From Bacillota bacterium (GTDB taxonomy: Bacteria; Bacillota; Clostridia; Tissierellales; Peptoniphilaceae), in NCBI GenBank assembly GCA_023418835.1, contig JAEZYW010000038.1, positions 1 to 24,534 of the forward strand: a stretch of DNA of 24,534 nt, read 5' to 3'. Positions 8,586-15,001 of the stretch are shown here, one piece after another. Every line of letters begins with the position of its first letter. Positions within the stretch are counted from its first letter, which is position 1. The translations under genes and the position numbers were made by a program. The notes below the pieces were generated by a model. It did no database searches and was not told the DNA's origin. It saw nothing but the letters and a program-made list of their open reading frames with translations.

Positions 8586-9202
8586 CTTTTTATTTAGTTC
8601 CAATGACATTTTTAAATTCTTTCTTCATAGATAAATATATTAAAAACATGGAATTGGATTATTATGAAATAGAAATAAGCTCTTTACGAGACAGAATTAC
8701 GAGGATAGTTGTTTTAGTTTTAATTCAATTTATGTTTTTAAATTCTATAAACACAAGAGTAAACACTTCTTATTACTTGTTTGCAATAATCGAATTTTCA
8801 ATATTTGCACTGTTAACGATACAAGACGAATTGCACTTAGAAATAAGCTTAGATCTTTTGTTATTTTATCTATTTATTAAAATTATTTGGGCAATAATGT
8901 TCAGAACTAAAATAATCAATACAACTTTCTTTCTGAGCAATCTAATATATTTTTCAATATTTATTATTTCAAGAAAGAGTATTGGGCTAGGGGATGTTTT
9001 TCTAAATGGAATTATGACTTTGGGAACTAAAAGTTTTTTAAAATACTTGTTTTTCTTTACCACTACTTTTAGTATTGGTGCAGTGCTTTCAATATTAGGA
9101 ATCGTAACTCATTCTTTAGACAGAAAAGATAAAGTCGGATTTGTGAAATTTATGATCGTTGGATACTTAGTAACATTTTACTTAGGATTAGATTATGTTT
9201 AA
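8582..9202 (+). CDS. pilD: Prepilin leader peptidase, A24 family, short form
   Basis: Polytopic membrane aspartic protease that removes prepilin leaders (here the KG/F-type sites of the neighbouring pilins). About six hydrophobic segments are visible. The catalytic aspartates can be assigned to the Asp in TIQDELH (about residue 81) and the Asp in the signature GLGDVFL (about residue 139). At 206 aa it lacks the N-terminal cysteine-containing cytoplasmic domain of full-length PilD (about 250-290 aa) and most of the region linked to N-methylation, so it may cleave without methylating. The sequence is divergent outside the GxGD motif; the identification rests on that motif, the topology and the position after the pilin gene. 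Its ATG overlaps the pilin stop and its TAA overlaps the pilM start. Confidence 0.82.
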   Translation: MTFYLVPMTFLNSFFIDKYIKNMELDYYEIEISSLRDRITRIVVLVLIQFMFLNSINTRVNTSYYLFAIIEFSIFALLTIQDELHLEISLDLLLFYLFIKIIWAIMFRTKIINTTFFLSNLIYFSIFIISRKSIGLGDVFLNGIMTLGTKSFLKYLFFFTTTFSIGAVLSILGIVTHSLDRKDKVGFVKFMIVGYLVTFYLGLDYV

Positions 9203-10013
9203 AAAAAATAAAAATTACATTTTGACAATTAGTGATTTCTCAGAAATCAGATTAGAAGAAAGCAAGGAGTGCAAGATAATAAAAAGGGAAATTATTTCAG
9301 ATGAAATAATTTGCAATGGTAAAATTTTAGATGAACTTCAACTTTCATACTTATTGAACAAGTTTCTATCAGATGTAGACGTTAATGATAAATTACTCAT
9401 CAGAAACTCTTATTCAAAAAATTTATTTAGAATAAAAAAAGTTGAAGGTATCACTGAAAAGGATCTAGATGGCTACATTAAATATAATTTAGACGAATTG
9501 CTACCATTTTCTAAGGAGCATATAGCAATAGAACCTCAAATAAAAGATGAGTATATAACAATATTTGGAATGGATAAGGAATTTATAGGTTTTATTGAAA
9601 ATTTTATTGAAGAAATGGGATTTAACAAAGTTTTTTTGACGATGTTTCCTAGTGAGTTTATAACCTTTTGGAAAAATTCCCAAGTAAGAGATTTTGTATT
9701 TTTAAATATTGAGAACAGTTTTTACGAATATTTTTTTATAAAAAATGAAGATTTTAAAGAGTACAATATAATACCTATTAATGATTTAAAGTTAGATGGG
9801 GGAGTTTTACCTGACGATTTCCAAAAAAATCAGATGCGAAATGTATTAGATAGGAGCATTGGTTTTGGAAGTTCTTTAGAAAATTTATTAATTTATGGCA
9901 TAGGAGATTGGGCTCTAATAAATCTTTGGAACAATGTTATTGAACAAAGTTATTCTAATAATATAATAGAAAAGCCTTTCGAAATTTCAGAATATTTTGG
10001 AGATAAGACATGA
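9195..10013 (+). CDS. pilM: PilM-like alignment-complex protein, degenerate
   Basis: Cytoplasmic actin-like protein that binds the PilN N-terminus and couples the membrane alignment proteins to the motor. Assignment is by position (directly before PilN- and PilO-like genes) and by patches resembling PilM: the PFSKEHIAIEP stretch at about 104-114 matches its conserved domain 1C-type region, and DFVFLNIENSFYEYFF at about 166-181 matches the second-lobe phosphate strand. At 272 aa it is about 80 residues shorter than typical PilM, and the usual first phosphate loop (IDIGSSSIK-like) is replaced by ILTISDFSEIRL, without the glycines. ATP binding is therefore doubtful. No signal or membrane helix. 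AGGA at 9184-9187 serves the ATG at 9195; 8 bases overlap pilD, and the 3' end overlaps pilN (ATGA). Confidence 0.68.
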   Translation: MFKKNKNYILTISDFSEIRLEESKECKIIKREIISDEIICNGKILDELQLSYLLNKFLSDVDVNDKLLIRNSYSKNLFRIKKVEGITEKDLDGYIKYNLDELLPFSKEHIAIEPQIKDEYITIFGMDKEFIGFIENFIEEMGFNKVFLTMFPSEFITFWKNSQVRDFVFLNIENSFYEYFFIKNEDFKEYNIIPINDLKLDGGVLPDDFQKNQMRNVLDRSIGFGSSLENLLIYGIGDWALINLWNNVIEQSYSNNIIEKPFEISEYFGDKT

Positions 10014-10513
10014 AGCCAGTTAACTTTATAAAAATTAAAAAGAAAAGAAATAATTTTAATATTAGATTAAGTTTATTTCTTCCTTTAATCTTAGTAGTCA
10101 CTTTTATTTTTGTAGATTACATGAACATAAGTAGAGCAATAAATGGAAAAGAAGAAAATTCCATTGAAGAAGCTGAGGTTTTAAATTTAGAAATGGAAAT
10201 TAAAGATTTAAAACAAATAAGTGATGATCTAATAATAAAGGAAGATTTTTTGGAATCTTTAGACAGTTGTAATAGCTCCTCAGAAGATTTAATAAATATA
10301 ATAAACTGTACAAAAGAATTTGAAGATGAAAATACATTTATAACATCGATTTACTATGATAAATCTATAAGAATAAATGGCAATTCTTTAGAGGAAGAGT
10401 CTATAGAAAGATTAATGGGGAGTTTAAACGAAATTTGTGATATTTTCCACTTAGAAGAAATTAAGTACAACAACGGTTACTACAGCTTTAATATTTGTGA
10501 GGTGAGTAAATGA
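10010..10513 (+). CDS. pilN: PilN-like alignment-complex protein
   Basis: Bitopic inner-membrane protein predicted to bridge PilM inside and PilO outside. The 167 residues hold a short cytoplasmic N-terminus MKPVNFIKIKKKR, in which VNFIKI occupies the place of the INLLP motif that docks into PilM. A single hydrophobic helix spans about 18-36, then a coiled-coil-prone acidic segment (about 47-75) and a small alpha/beta domain (about 95-165) compatible with the ferredoxin-like fold of PilN. Sequence similarity is low, so the call depends on architecture and its place between the PilM-like and PilO-like genes. It overlaps both neighbours by 4 bases (ATGA). Confidence 0.72.
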   Translation: MKPVNFIKIKKKRNNFNIRLSLFLPLILVVTFIFVDYMNISRAINGKEENSIEEAEVLNLEMEIKDLKQISDDLIIKEDFLESLDSCNSSSEDLINIINCTKEFEDENTFITSIYYDKSIRINGNSLEEESIERLMGSLNEICDIFHLEEIKYNNGYYSFNICEVSK

Positions 10514-11823
10514 ATAAAATTGAACTTACCAAAAGAGAAAAATTACTAATATATATTTTGAGTTTAACCTTATTAATATTTTTATATATCAACTTCATTA
10601 GAGATTCAAAGGTAAATGAAGTAAATGCTTACAGTAATAAAGTTAATGTAAATCAATACAATGAAATGATAGATATTAAAGATAATTTAATAAATAAAAT
10701 GAAATCATCTGATTACATAGAAGAAAATCTATCTAGTCGACATAAAAATTTTGGACAAAGATTAAATACTGAAAAGCTGATAAAAGATTTAGATTTAAAT
10801 TTAAAAAGTATTTCTATATCCCAAGTTCAAAAGGAAAATTTTAAAGATGTTGAAGTGTATTATATATCCTCTATTACCAATTTAGAAGGTACTAAAGAAA
10901 ATATTGTTGAATACTTAAAAAAATTAAATGAAATAGAGTTTTTATATATTGAGGATTTGGCCATAACAAGAATCGATAAAGTCAATCATTCAATGGATCT
11001 TACTTTAAAGGAATACACATTATTGGAGCTTCCAAACTCAGGAGTTGTTAGAAGAAGTAATTTTACTACTGAAGAAATAAATAATGATTCGACATTGTTA
11101 GATAACTTATATGGAAATTTAGAAGAAAATAAGGAATCTTTAGAAGAAGAAAAAGAAGAAATTAAATCTACAGTTTCTAATACCAAATCTTCTTCAAAAT
11201 CCATAAGAAATAACACTTCAAAGGAAAATAAAGATTCAAACACATCTATTAAAGAAGAATTGGAACTTTCTAAAGAGGAAAATATTGAAACCGAAGAAAT
11301 TTTTCAAAAATCAAAGGAAGATGAGACTTCTTTAAATTTTAGGACAATTGACGAGAAAAAACCTATAACAATTGGAGAAAGTTATTTAAGAAATTATGTT
11401 GAACAATGGGATATAAACTTTGTTTTTAATTCCAATTATTTTATTGATAGTAAAATAAGTGAGAAATTAGAATTTCAAGAAGGATTTGTAATAAATGAAA
11501 GAAATGGCGAAGTAATTTTAAATGTAAATGGATTACTGGATTTAAAAGATATTGAGCCCATAATTTCAAAACCAGAAGACTTATTTGCTTTTGAATTCGA
11601 AACGGATTTAGGTTCAAGAATTTTCTTAGATTTCCAAGACTCAAGTGGAAACATTTACTCAGTTGAAGCTGTTAAGCAATATGAAAATTGGCAAAATGTT
11701 GAGTTTGGATTGCCAATTGAGAGTGAACTATATCCTGTAGAAATTGTTTCAATAAGGTGTCTTAATAAAATAGGTGAATGCAATGGACAGATTAAAAACT
11801 TTGTTTTCTTATCAAAAAAATAA
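10510..11823 (+). CDS. pilO: PilO-like protein with acidic linker and added C-terminal beta-rich domain
   Basis: Bitopic membrane protein of the pilus alignment complex, but about twice the usual PilO length (437 aa against about 200). Residues 1-11 are cytoplasmic, 12-29 a transmembrane helix, 38-75 coiled-coil-prone, and 85-175 an alpha/beta domain consistent with the PilO ferredoxin-like fold (ISSITNLEGTKENIVEYLKK). Residues about 180-290 are a low-complexity linker rich in Glu, Ser, Lys and Asn. Residues about 295-437 are a predicted beta-sandwich; features such as YENWQNVEFGLP, EIVSIRCLN and a GxIxNFVF ending resemble CBM or galactose-binding-like modules. That comparison is mine and unproven. 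The domain would sit outside the membrane, in or beyond the wall. The 3' end overlaps the next gene by 41 bases. Confidence 0.7.
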   Translation: MNKIELTKREKLLIYILSLTLLIFLYINFIRDSKVNEVNAYSNKVNVNQYNEMIDIKDNLINKMKSSDYIEENLSSRHKNFGQRLNTEKLIKDLDLNLKSISISQVQKENFKDVEVYYISSITNLEGTKENIVEYLKKLNEIEFLYIEDLAITRIDKVNHSMDLTLKEYTLLELPNSGVVRRSNFTTEEINNDSTLLDNLYGNLEENKESLEEEKEEIKSTVSNTKSSSKSIRNNTSKENKDSNTSIKEELELSKEENIETEEIFQKSKEDETSLNFRTIDEKKPITIGESYLRNYVEQWDINFVFNSNYFIDSKISEKLEFQEGFVINERNGEVILNVNGLLDLKDIEPIISKPEDLFAFEFETDLGSRIFLDFQDSSGNIYSVEAVKQYENWQNVEFGLPIESELYPVEIVSIRCLNKIGECNGQIKNFVFLSKK

Positions 11824-12256
11824 AAAATTAAAAGGAGTAACCTTAATAGAACTTGTTGTCACTGTAGGTATAATTTCTATACTGTCTTTTCTATTATTGT
11901 TTAACTCGTCTCTTATTGAAGATTCTATTGAGAAAAAAGAATTAAAGCAATTGGAAAGGGCAATAAATAATACTAGAAATTATTCTATCGTTTCGAGAAA
12001 AAGTCAGTCTATTGACTTTGATTTTGAAAGTAATTCATATATTTCCACGACAGATGGAAATAGTTGCAAACTAAAAATTCTCACTTTAAACAAAAAAGAA
12101 TCAAATCTCAATTCCTTCAAATTCACAAAAAATGGAAGCCCATCATATGAAGGAGCTGGTACTATAAGAATTGATGGTAAAAACAAAAATTATAAGATAA
12201 GTGTTACGCCTGTTACGGGAAAAGTTAATCTTAAGGATGCCTATGAAAAGAAATAA
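11783..12256 (+). CDS. Minor pilin 1 (GspH/FimT-like)
   Basis: Prepilin-type protein of 157 aa. The leader is MDRLKTLFSYQKNKKLKG, followed by cleavage before Val and the helix VTLIELVVTVGIISILSFLL, with Glu5 present. Val at mature +1, in place of the usual Phe, is uncommon but tolerated. The C-terminal domain (about residues 45-157) has alternating beta segments (YISTTDGNSCKLKI, GAGTIRIDGKNKNYKISV), as in GspH/FimT proteins. I prefer the ATG at 11783 because AGGTGA (11772-11777) lies at proper spacing; the GTG at 11774 lies inside that site. The first 41 bases overlap the end of pilO, whose stop falls in the leader coding region. Confidence 0.83.
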   Translation: MDRLKTLFSYQKNKKLKGVTLIELVVTVGIISILSFLLLFNSSLIEDSIEKKELKQLERAINNTRNYSIVSRKSQSIDFDFESNSYISTTDGNSCKLKILTLNKKESNLNSFKFTKNGSPSYEGAGTIRIDGKNKNYKISVTPVTGKVNLKDAYEKK

Positions 12257-12563
12257 ATTAAAAGGATTTTCAATAATAGAAGTTATTATAGGAGTGTTTC
12301 TATTATCTATTCTCTCTATTGGAATAGTAAATAGTCTTTTAACTATTCAAAATGTTTATTTAAAACAACAAATACATAAAGAAATGTTAAATATAGCAGA
12401 AAACTCAATAGAATTAGCAATTTCAGGAAAAGAAATAAGTCCAGATAATGATGAATTCAACATAGAAGTAATTTCAAATAAAGAAGGATTGTTAACTCAT
12501 ATAAGAATAAAGGTTACCCATGAGGAAAATGAAAATGAAGTTGTCTTGGAATCTTACTATTAA
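12243..12563 (+). CDS. Minor pilin 2 (GspI-like)
   Basis: Small prepilin of 106 aa. The leader MKRNKLKG is cleaved before Phe; the helix starts FSIIEVIIGVFLLSILSIG with Glu5. The GFSIIEV start, the size and its place between H-like and J-like genes match the GspI/PilV group, which helps start pilus assembly at the tip. The start is the ATG at 12243, with AAGGA at 12233-12237 five bases upstream; the longer open frame from 12201 would put 14 extra residues before the leader and has no better ribosome site. It overlaps the previous gene by 14 bases, with that gene's TAA inside the leader coding region. The C-terminal domain (EFNIEVISNKEGLLTHIRIKV) is a small beta sheet. Confidence 0.85.
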   Translation: MKRNKLKGFSIIEVIIGVFLLSILSIGIVNSLLTIQNVYLKQQIHKEMLNIAENSIELAISGKEISPDNDEFNIEVISNKEGLLTHIRIKVTHEENENEVVLESYY

Positions 12564-13074
12564 ATTTAAAGGCTATACAGTAATTGAACTCGTCTTGACA
12601 ATTGCATTAATAAGTTTACTTCTTTCTGGATTATTGAATGTAGTACTTGTTAGCAATAATTTTGCAAATGATTTAGAAAACTTTTATGAAAATCAATTAA
12701 AACTTCAATACGGTTTAGACTATTTGATTAATGAAATCGATTCTGCTGATTTAATTATAGAAAAAAATTTGCCAGAGACTATTGGCATTTTACTTGTGAA
12801 AGTTGAGGAAAATAATAAAGACTCAAAATATAGTATAACTACTTACTTATTCAAACAAAAGCAAATATTAAGGTTAAACCAAAAAAGGTCAGTATTGCCA
12901 GATAAAATAAGAATAAATGATTTCGAAGGCAGGAATGTATTAATTGACGGAATAGAATCCTTTAATAGTTCATATGACAATGAATCAAAAATTTTGTCTA
13001 TAACTATTTCAGACAGTGTAGAAAAAATTGATAAAAAACACTATATTAGAGGTGTAATTTATGAAGACTCTTAA
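12535..13074 (+). CDS. Minor pilin 3 (GspJ-like)
   Basis: Prepilin of 179 aa from the preferred ATG at 12535. The leader MKLSWNLTIKFKG is cleaved before Tyr; the helix starts YTVIELVLTIALISLLLSGLL with Glu5. The size and the order suggest GspJ/PilW type. GAGGA (12522-12526) lies 8 bases before this ATG; the ATGs at 12520 and 12529 would lengthen the leader to 18 or 15 residues and have weaker or misplaced ribosome sites. A beta-rich globular domain follows (ETIGILLVKVEE, YSITTYLFKQKQILRLNQ, DKIRINDFEG). The 5' end overlaps the previous gene by 29 bases, again with the upstream TAA in the K-F-K-G codons. Confidence 0.83.
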   Translation: MKLSWNLTIKFKGYTVIELVLTIALISLLLSGLLNVVLVSNNFANDLENFYENQLKLQYGLDYLINEIDSADLIIEKNLPETIGILLVKVEENNKDSKYSITTYLFKQKQILRLNQKRSVLPDKIRINDFEGRNVLIDGIESFNSSYDNESKILSITISDSVEKIDKKHYIRGVIYEDS

Positions 13075-13984
13075 ATTAAAGGGATACATTAGCATCATTC
13101 TTATTGTTTTCATAAGTTTAATTTCACTAACTGTAACTTTTCTGGGGATTTCTAGCTACCAAAATTCTCTGATTTTAAAAAATCGGAAATATAGTTTACA
13201 AACAAAATATATAGCTGAGTCATATTTAAACTATGCATTACTTTCTTTTATTGAAGGAGAAAAAGATTTTAATATCAAATTGTTTCCTGAATTAGATCAC
13301 GATATAAATATAGAATCAATGGATACAATTAAAAATAAGGTTCCATCAATAAAAATAATTACACGCTCTTCTTATAATAATATTGAGGGAAATGGGATTG
13401 GAATCTTAAGTAAGTATAATAAGATATTTTATATTGAAGAAGATTCAATAATTAGAACAATTAACTTATCTAGTTTTTATGACAAAGCTTTAAAGGATTT
13501 ACTGGAAAAAATCTCATCAGGAAATAAATACACTGGAGAACTGAGTTTATTAAATCCTAATATGGGAGAATATATTGCATCATACGATCATAAACCGACA
13601 TTGTATTACAAAATAGAGGAAAATCCTATATTCGTTGAATCATTAATGTTTAGCAAACACTTTGAATTTATTAATTCTACAGATATTGGGGATCCTTTAG
13701 AAAAGAGTGGATCAGTTCAATTGAGCGGTACGTTTTATATTGAGGGAGAATTGAATTTGTACACTGACCTTACTTTAAATGGCATTGTAATTTCTAATTC
13801 AGGTGTTATCAATACAAAGGGTAATAATCTTATGGTAAATGGAGTAATGGTAGAGATTGGAGAAAAAGGGTCTTATCCTAATATTCAAGTGAAATATAAT
13901 GAAAATTTTGTAAATAAATATATTGATTTTTTAGAATTGGGAAACTTTAATGAAATACTTGAAATTACCATTAACAGTGAGTGA
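13061..13984 (+). CDS. Minor pilin 4, GspK/PilX-like tip protein without Glu5
   Basis: Largest of the pilin-like proteins (307 aa). It has the pilin leader MKTLKLKG, a cleavage site before Tyr, and a long hydrophobic helix (YISIILIVFISLISLTVTFL), but position 5 of the mature protein is Ile, not Glu. Loss of Glu5 is the hallmark of GspK, which caps the fibre tip and needs no contact with a subunit above it. AGAGGTG lies 7 bases upstream of the ATG. The middle (about 45-200) is mixed alpha/beta. Residues about 217-265 show short turn-and-strand repeats (SGTFYIEGELNLYTDLTLNG, then GVINTKGNNLMVNGVMVE), like the small beta-helix of PilX-type proteins with a DUF7305-like C-terminus. It overlaps the previous gene by 14 bases and ends the pilus locus. 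Confidence 0.8.
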   Translation: MKTLKLKGYISIILIVFISLISLTVTFLGISSYQNSLILKNRKYSLQTKYIAESYLNYALLSFIEGEKDFNIKLFPELDHDINIESMDTIKNKVPSIKIITRSSYNNIEGNGIGILSKYNKIFYIEEDSIIRTINLSSFYDKALKDLLEKISSGNKYTGELSLLNPNMGEYIASYDHKPTLYYKIEENPIFVESLMFSKHFEFINSTDIGDPLEKSGSVQLSGTFYIEGELNLYTDLTLNGIVISNSGVINTKGNNLMVNGVMVEIGEKGSYPNIQVKYNENFVNKYIDFLELGNFNEILEITINSE

Positions 13985-14001
13985 ATATCTATAAAAATTA
14001 A

Positions 14002-14029
14002 TTGTATTCAACCCTATTTATGTTATAAT
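14002..14029 (+). promoter_or_regulatory. SigA-type extended -10 promoter upstream of efp
   Basis: TTGTAT (14002-14007) and TATAAT (14024-14029) are separated by 16 bases, with a TG one base before the -10 (TGTTATAAT, extended -10). It lies in the only sizeable gap (13985-14053) between the pilus locus and efp; the AGGAGG ribosome site follows at 14043-14048. No terminator hairpin is seen between 13985 and the promoter, so pilus-locus transcripts may also read into efp. Confidence 0.78.
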
Positions 14030-14053
14030 TTTATATACAAACAGGAGGTTACT

Positions 14054-14611
14054 ATGATATCAGCAGGTGAATTTAGAAAAGGTATAGCCTTTGAAATGGA
14101 TGGAGATATCTACGAAATTGTAGATTTTCAACATGTAAAGCCGGGGAAAGGTGCTGCATTCGTTAGAGCAAAAATTAAATCTCTAACATCTGGAGCTAAT
14201 AAAGACACAACTTTCAATCCAACGGAAAGATTTCCAAGAGCTATAATAGAAACAAAAGAGATGCAGTATCTATATAATGATGGAGAATTGTATTATTTTA
14301 TGGACACAGAATCCTACGAGCAAGTTCCATTCGAACTAGATGCCGTAGAAGATGCAATAAAATGGATTAAGGAAAACGATATGGCTACAGTAAGAGCATA
14401 TCAAGGCAAACCATTTGCAGTTGAACCACCAAATTTTGTAGAGTTACAAGTAATTGCTACAGAACCAGGTATTAAAGGAGATACATCTTCTGGTGCTACA
14501 AAACCAGCTACAGTGGAAACTGGCTATACATTAAATGTTCCGCTATTTGTTAATAATGGGGATATTTTAAGAATTGATACTAGAACAGGGGAGTACATGT
14601 CTAGATCTTAG
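14054..14611 (+). CDS. efp: Elongation factor P
   Basis: Cytoplasmic translation factor that binds between the P and E sites and rescues ribosomes stalled at polyproline. The 185 residues cover the three standard beta domains: KOW-like (about 1-65), the OB domain (about 66-128) and the C-terminal OB domain (about 129-185, ending [17 protein letters not shown]). The tip loop reads [10 protein letters not shown], placing a lysine at position 32, the residue modified in many bacteria (5-aminopentanol in Bacillus; the modification here cannot be told). AGGAGG lies 5 bases upstream of the ATG. In Clostridia efp is followed by a CD1247-like gene, as here. Confidence 0.97.
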   Translation: MISAGEFRKGIAFEMDGDIYEIVDFQHVKPGKGAAFVRAKIKSLTSGANKDTTFNPTERFPRAIIETKEMQYLYNDGELYYFMDTESYEQVPFELDAVEDAIKWIKENDMATVRAYQGKPFAVEPPNFVELQVIATEPGIKGDTSSGATKPATVETGYTLNVPLFVNNGDILRIDTRTGEYMSRS

Positions 14612-14620
14612 GAGGTAGAA

Positions 14621-14998
14621 ATGAACAGTATATTAGAACGAGTAGCATATTTAAAAGGGCTAGCCGATGGACTAAAAATCAATACAAAAAGTGATGAGGG
14701 TAAATTGTTACTAGAAACTATCGATATTTTAGAAGAATTGGCTTTGGCAATTGATGACGTTGAATATAGACAAGATCTCATCATTGAAGATATGGAAGAT
14801 ATGGATATGGATCTTTCTGATTTAGAAGGTTATGTTTATGAATTAGACTTAGATGGAATTGATAGTTTTGAAGATTTTGATTTTGACGAATTTGAAGAAA
14901 AGTATTTAGATATTTTTGAAGACTTTGAAGACGAAGAAGAAGATGACTTTGAAGATGAGTTAGAAGAATCTGAAAAATTGGAAGAAATAGAATTTTAA
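14621..14998 (+). CDS. CD1247-like N-terminal domain protein with acidic tail
   Basis: Small (125 aa) protein of unknown function usually found directly after efp in Clostridia. Residues 1-60 match the CD1247 N-terminal domain (MNSILERVAYLKGLADGLKI, then LLETIDILEELALAIDDVE), which is probably a helical hairpin. Members of the family often end in a zinc-ribbon with CPxC pairs; here there is no cysteine, and residues about 58-125 are instead a run of Asp and Glu broken by Phe, Tyr and Leu. The protein is strongly acidic and may bind a basic partner or be largely disordered at its C-terminus. A GGAGGT site overlaps the end of efp and precedes the ATG. Confidence 0.8.
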   Translation: MNSILERVAYLKGLADGLKINTKSDEGKLLLETIDILEELALAIDDVEYRQDLIIEDMEDMDMDLSDLEGYVYELDLDGIDSFEDFDFDEFEEKYLDIFEDFEDEEEDDFEDELEESEKLEEIEF

Positions 14999-15001
14999 TA
15001 A

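Larger units (their letters stand above)
5550..13984 (+). other. Type IV pilus assembly locus (11 genes)
   Basis: Contiguous genes, in order: pilB, pilC, major pilin, pilD, pilM, pilN, pilO and four minor pilins. All junctions are overlaps except pilC to major pilin (13 bases), so the locus reads as one operon. It holds a cytoplasmic motor, membrane platform, pilin processing enzyme, alignment complex and a tip-initiation set, which is nearly everything a Gram-positive T4P needs. No outer-membrane secretin (PilQ) is expected in a monoderm. PilT, the retraction ATPase, is not in the window. No terminator or promoter is seen between rng and pilB (8-base gap) or inside the locus. An extended -10 promoter for efp follows it. 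Adhesion, twitching or DNA uptake are possible roles; the sequence does not decide among them. Confidence 0.9.

Noticed and set aside
9233..9249. Near-palindrome TGATTTCTCAGAAATCA at the start of pilM
   Set aside because: It lies inside coding sequence with a one-base centre, no second copy was found, and no regulator is known for it.
9289..9312. Perfect 10-bp inverted repeat (AAATTATTTC, loop AGAT, GAAATAATTT) early in pilM
   Set aside because: It is nearly all A/T, has no T-tract, and follows from the encoded EIISDEII repeat, so chance plus coding constraint explains it.
12201..12242. Longer start for minor pilin 2 at 12201
   Set aside because: It would add 14 residues before a complete KLKG leader; the ATG at 12243 has AAGGA at correct spacing.
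13985..14053. Possible terminator after the pilus locus
   Set aside because: No stem-loop could be built in these 69 bases; the interval is filled by the efp promoter and ribosome site.
14790..14960. Repetitive-looking GAA/GAT-rich DNA as a tandem repeat
   Set aside because: The repetition comes from Asp/Glu codons in an acidic protein; no fixed repeat unit is kept.
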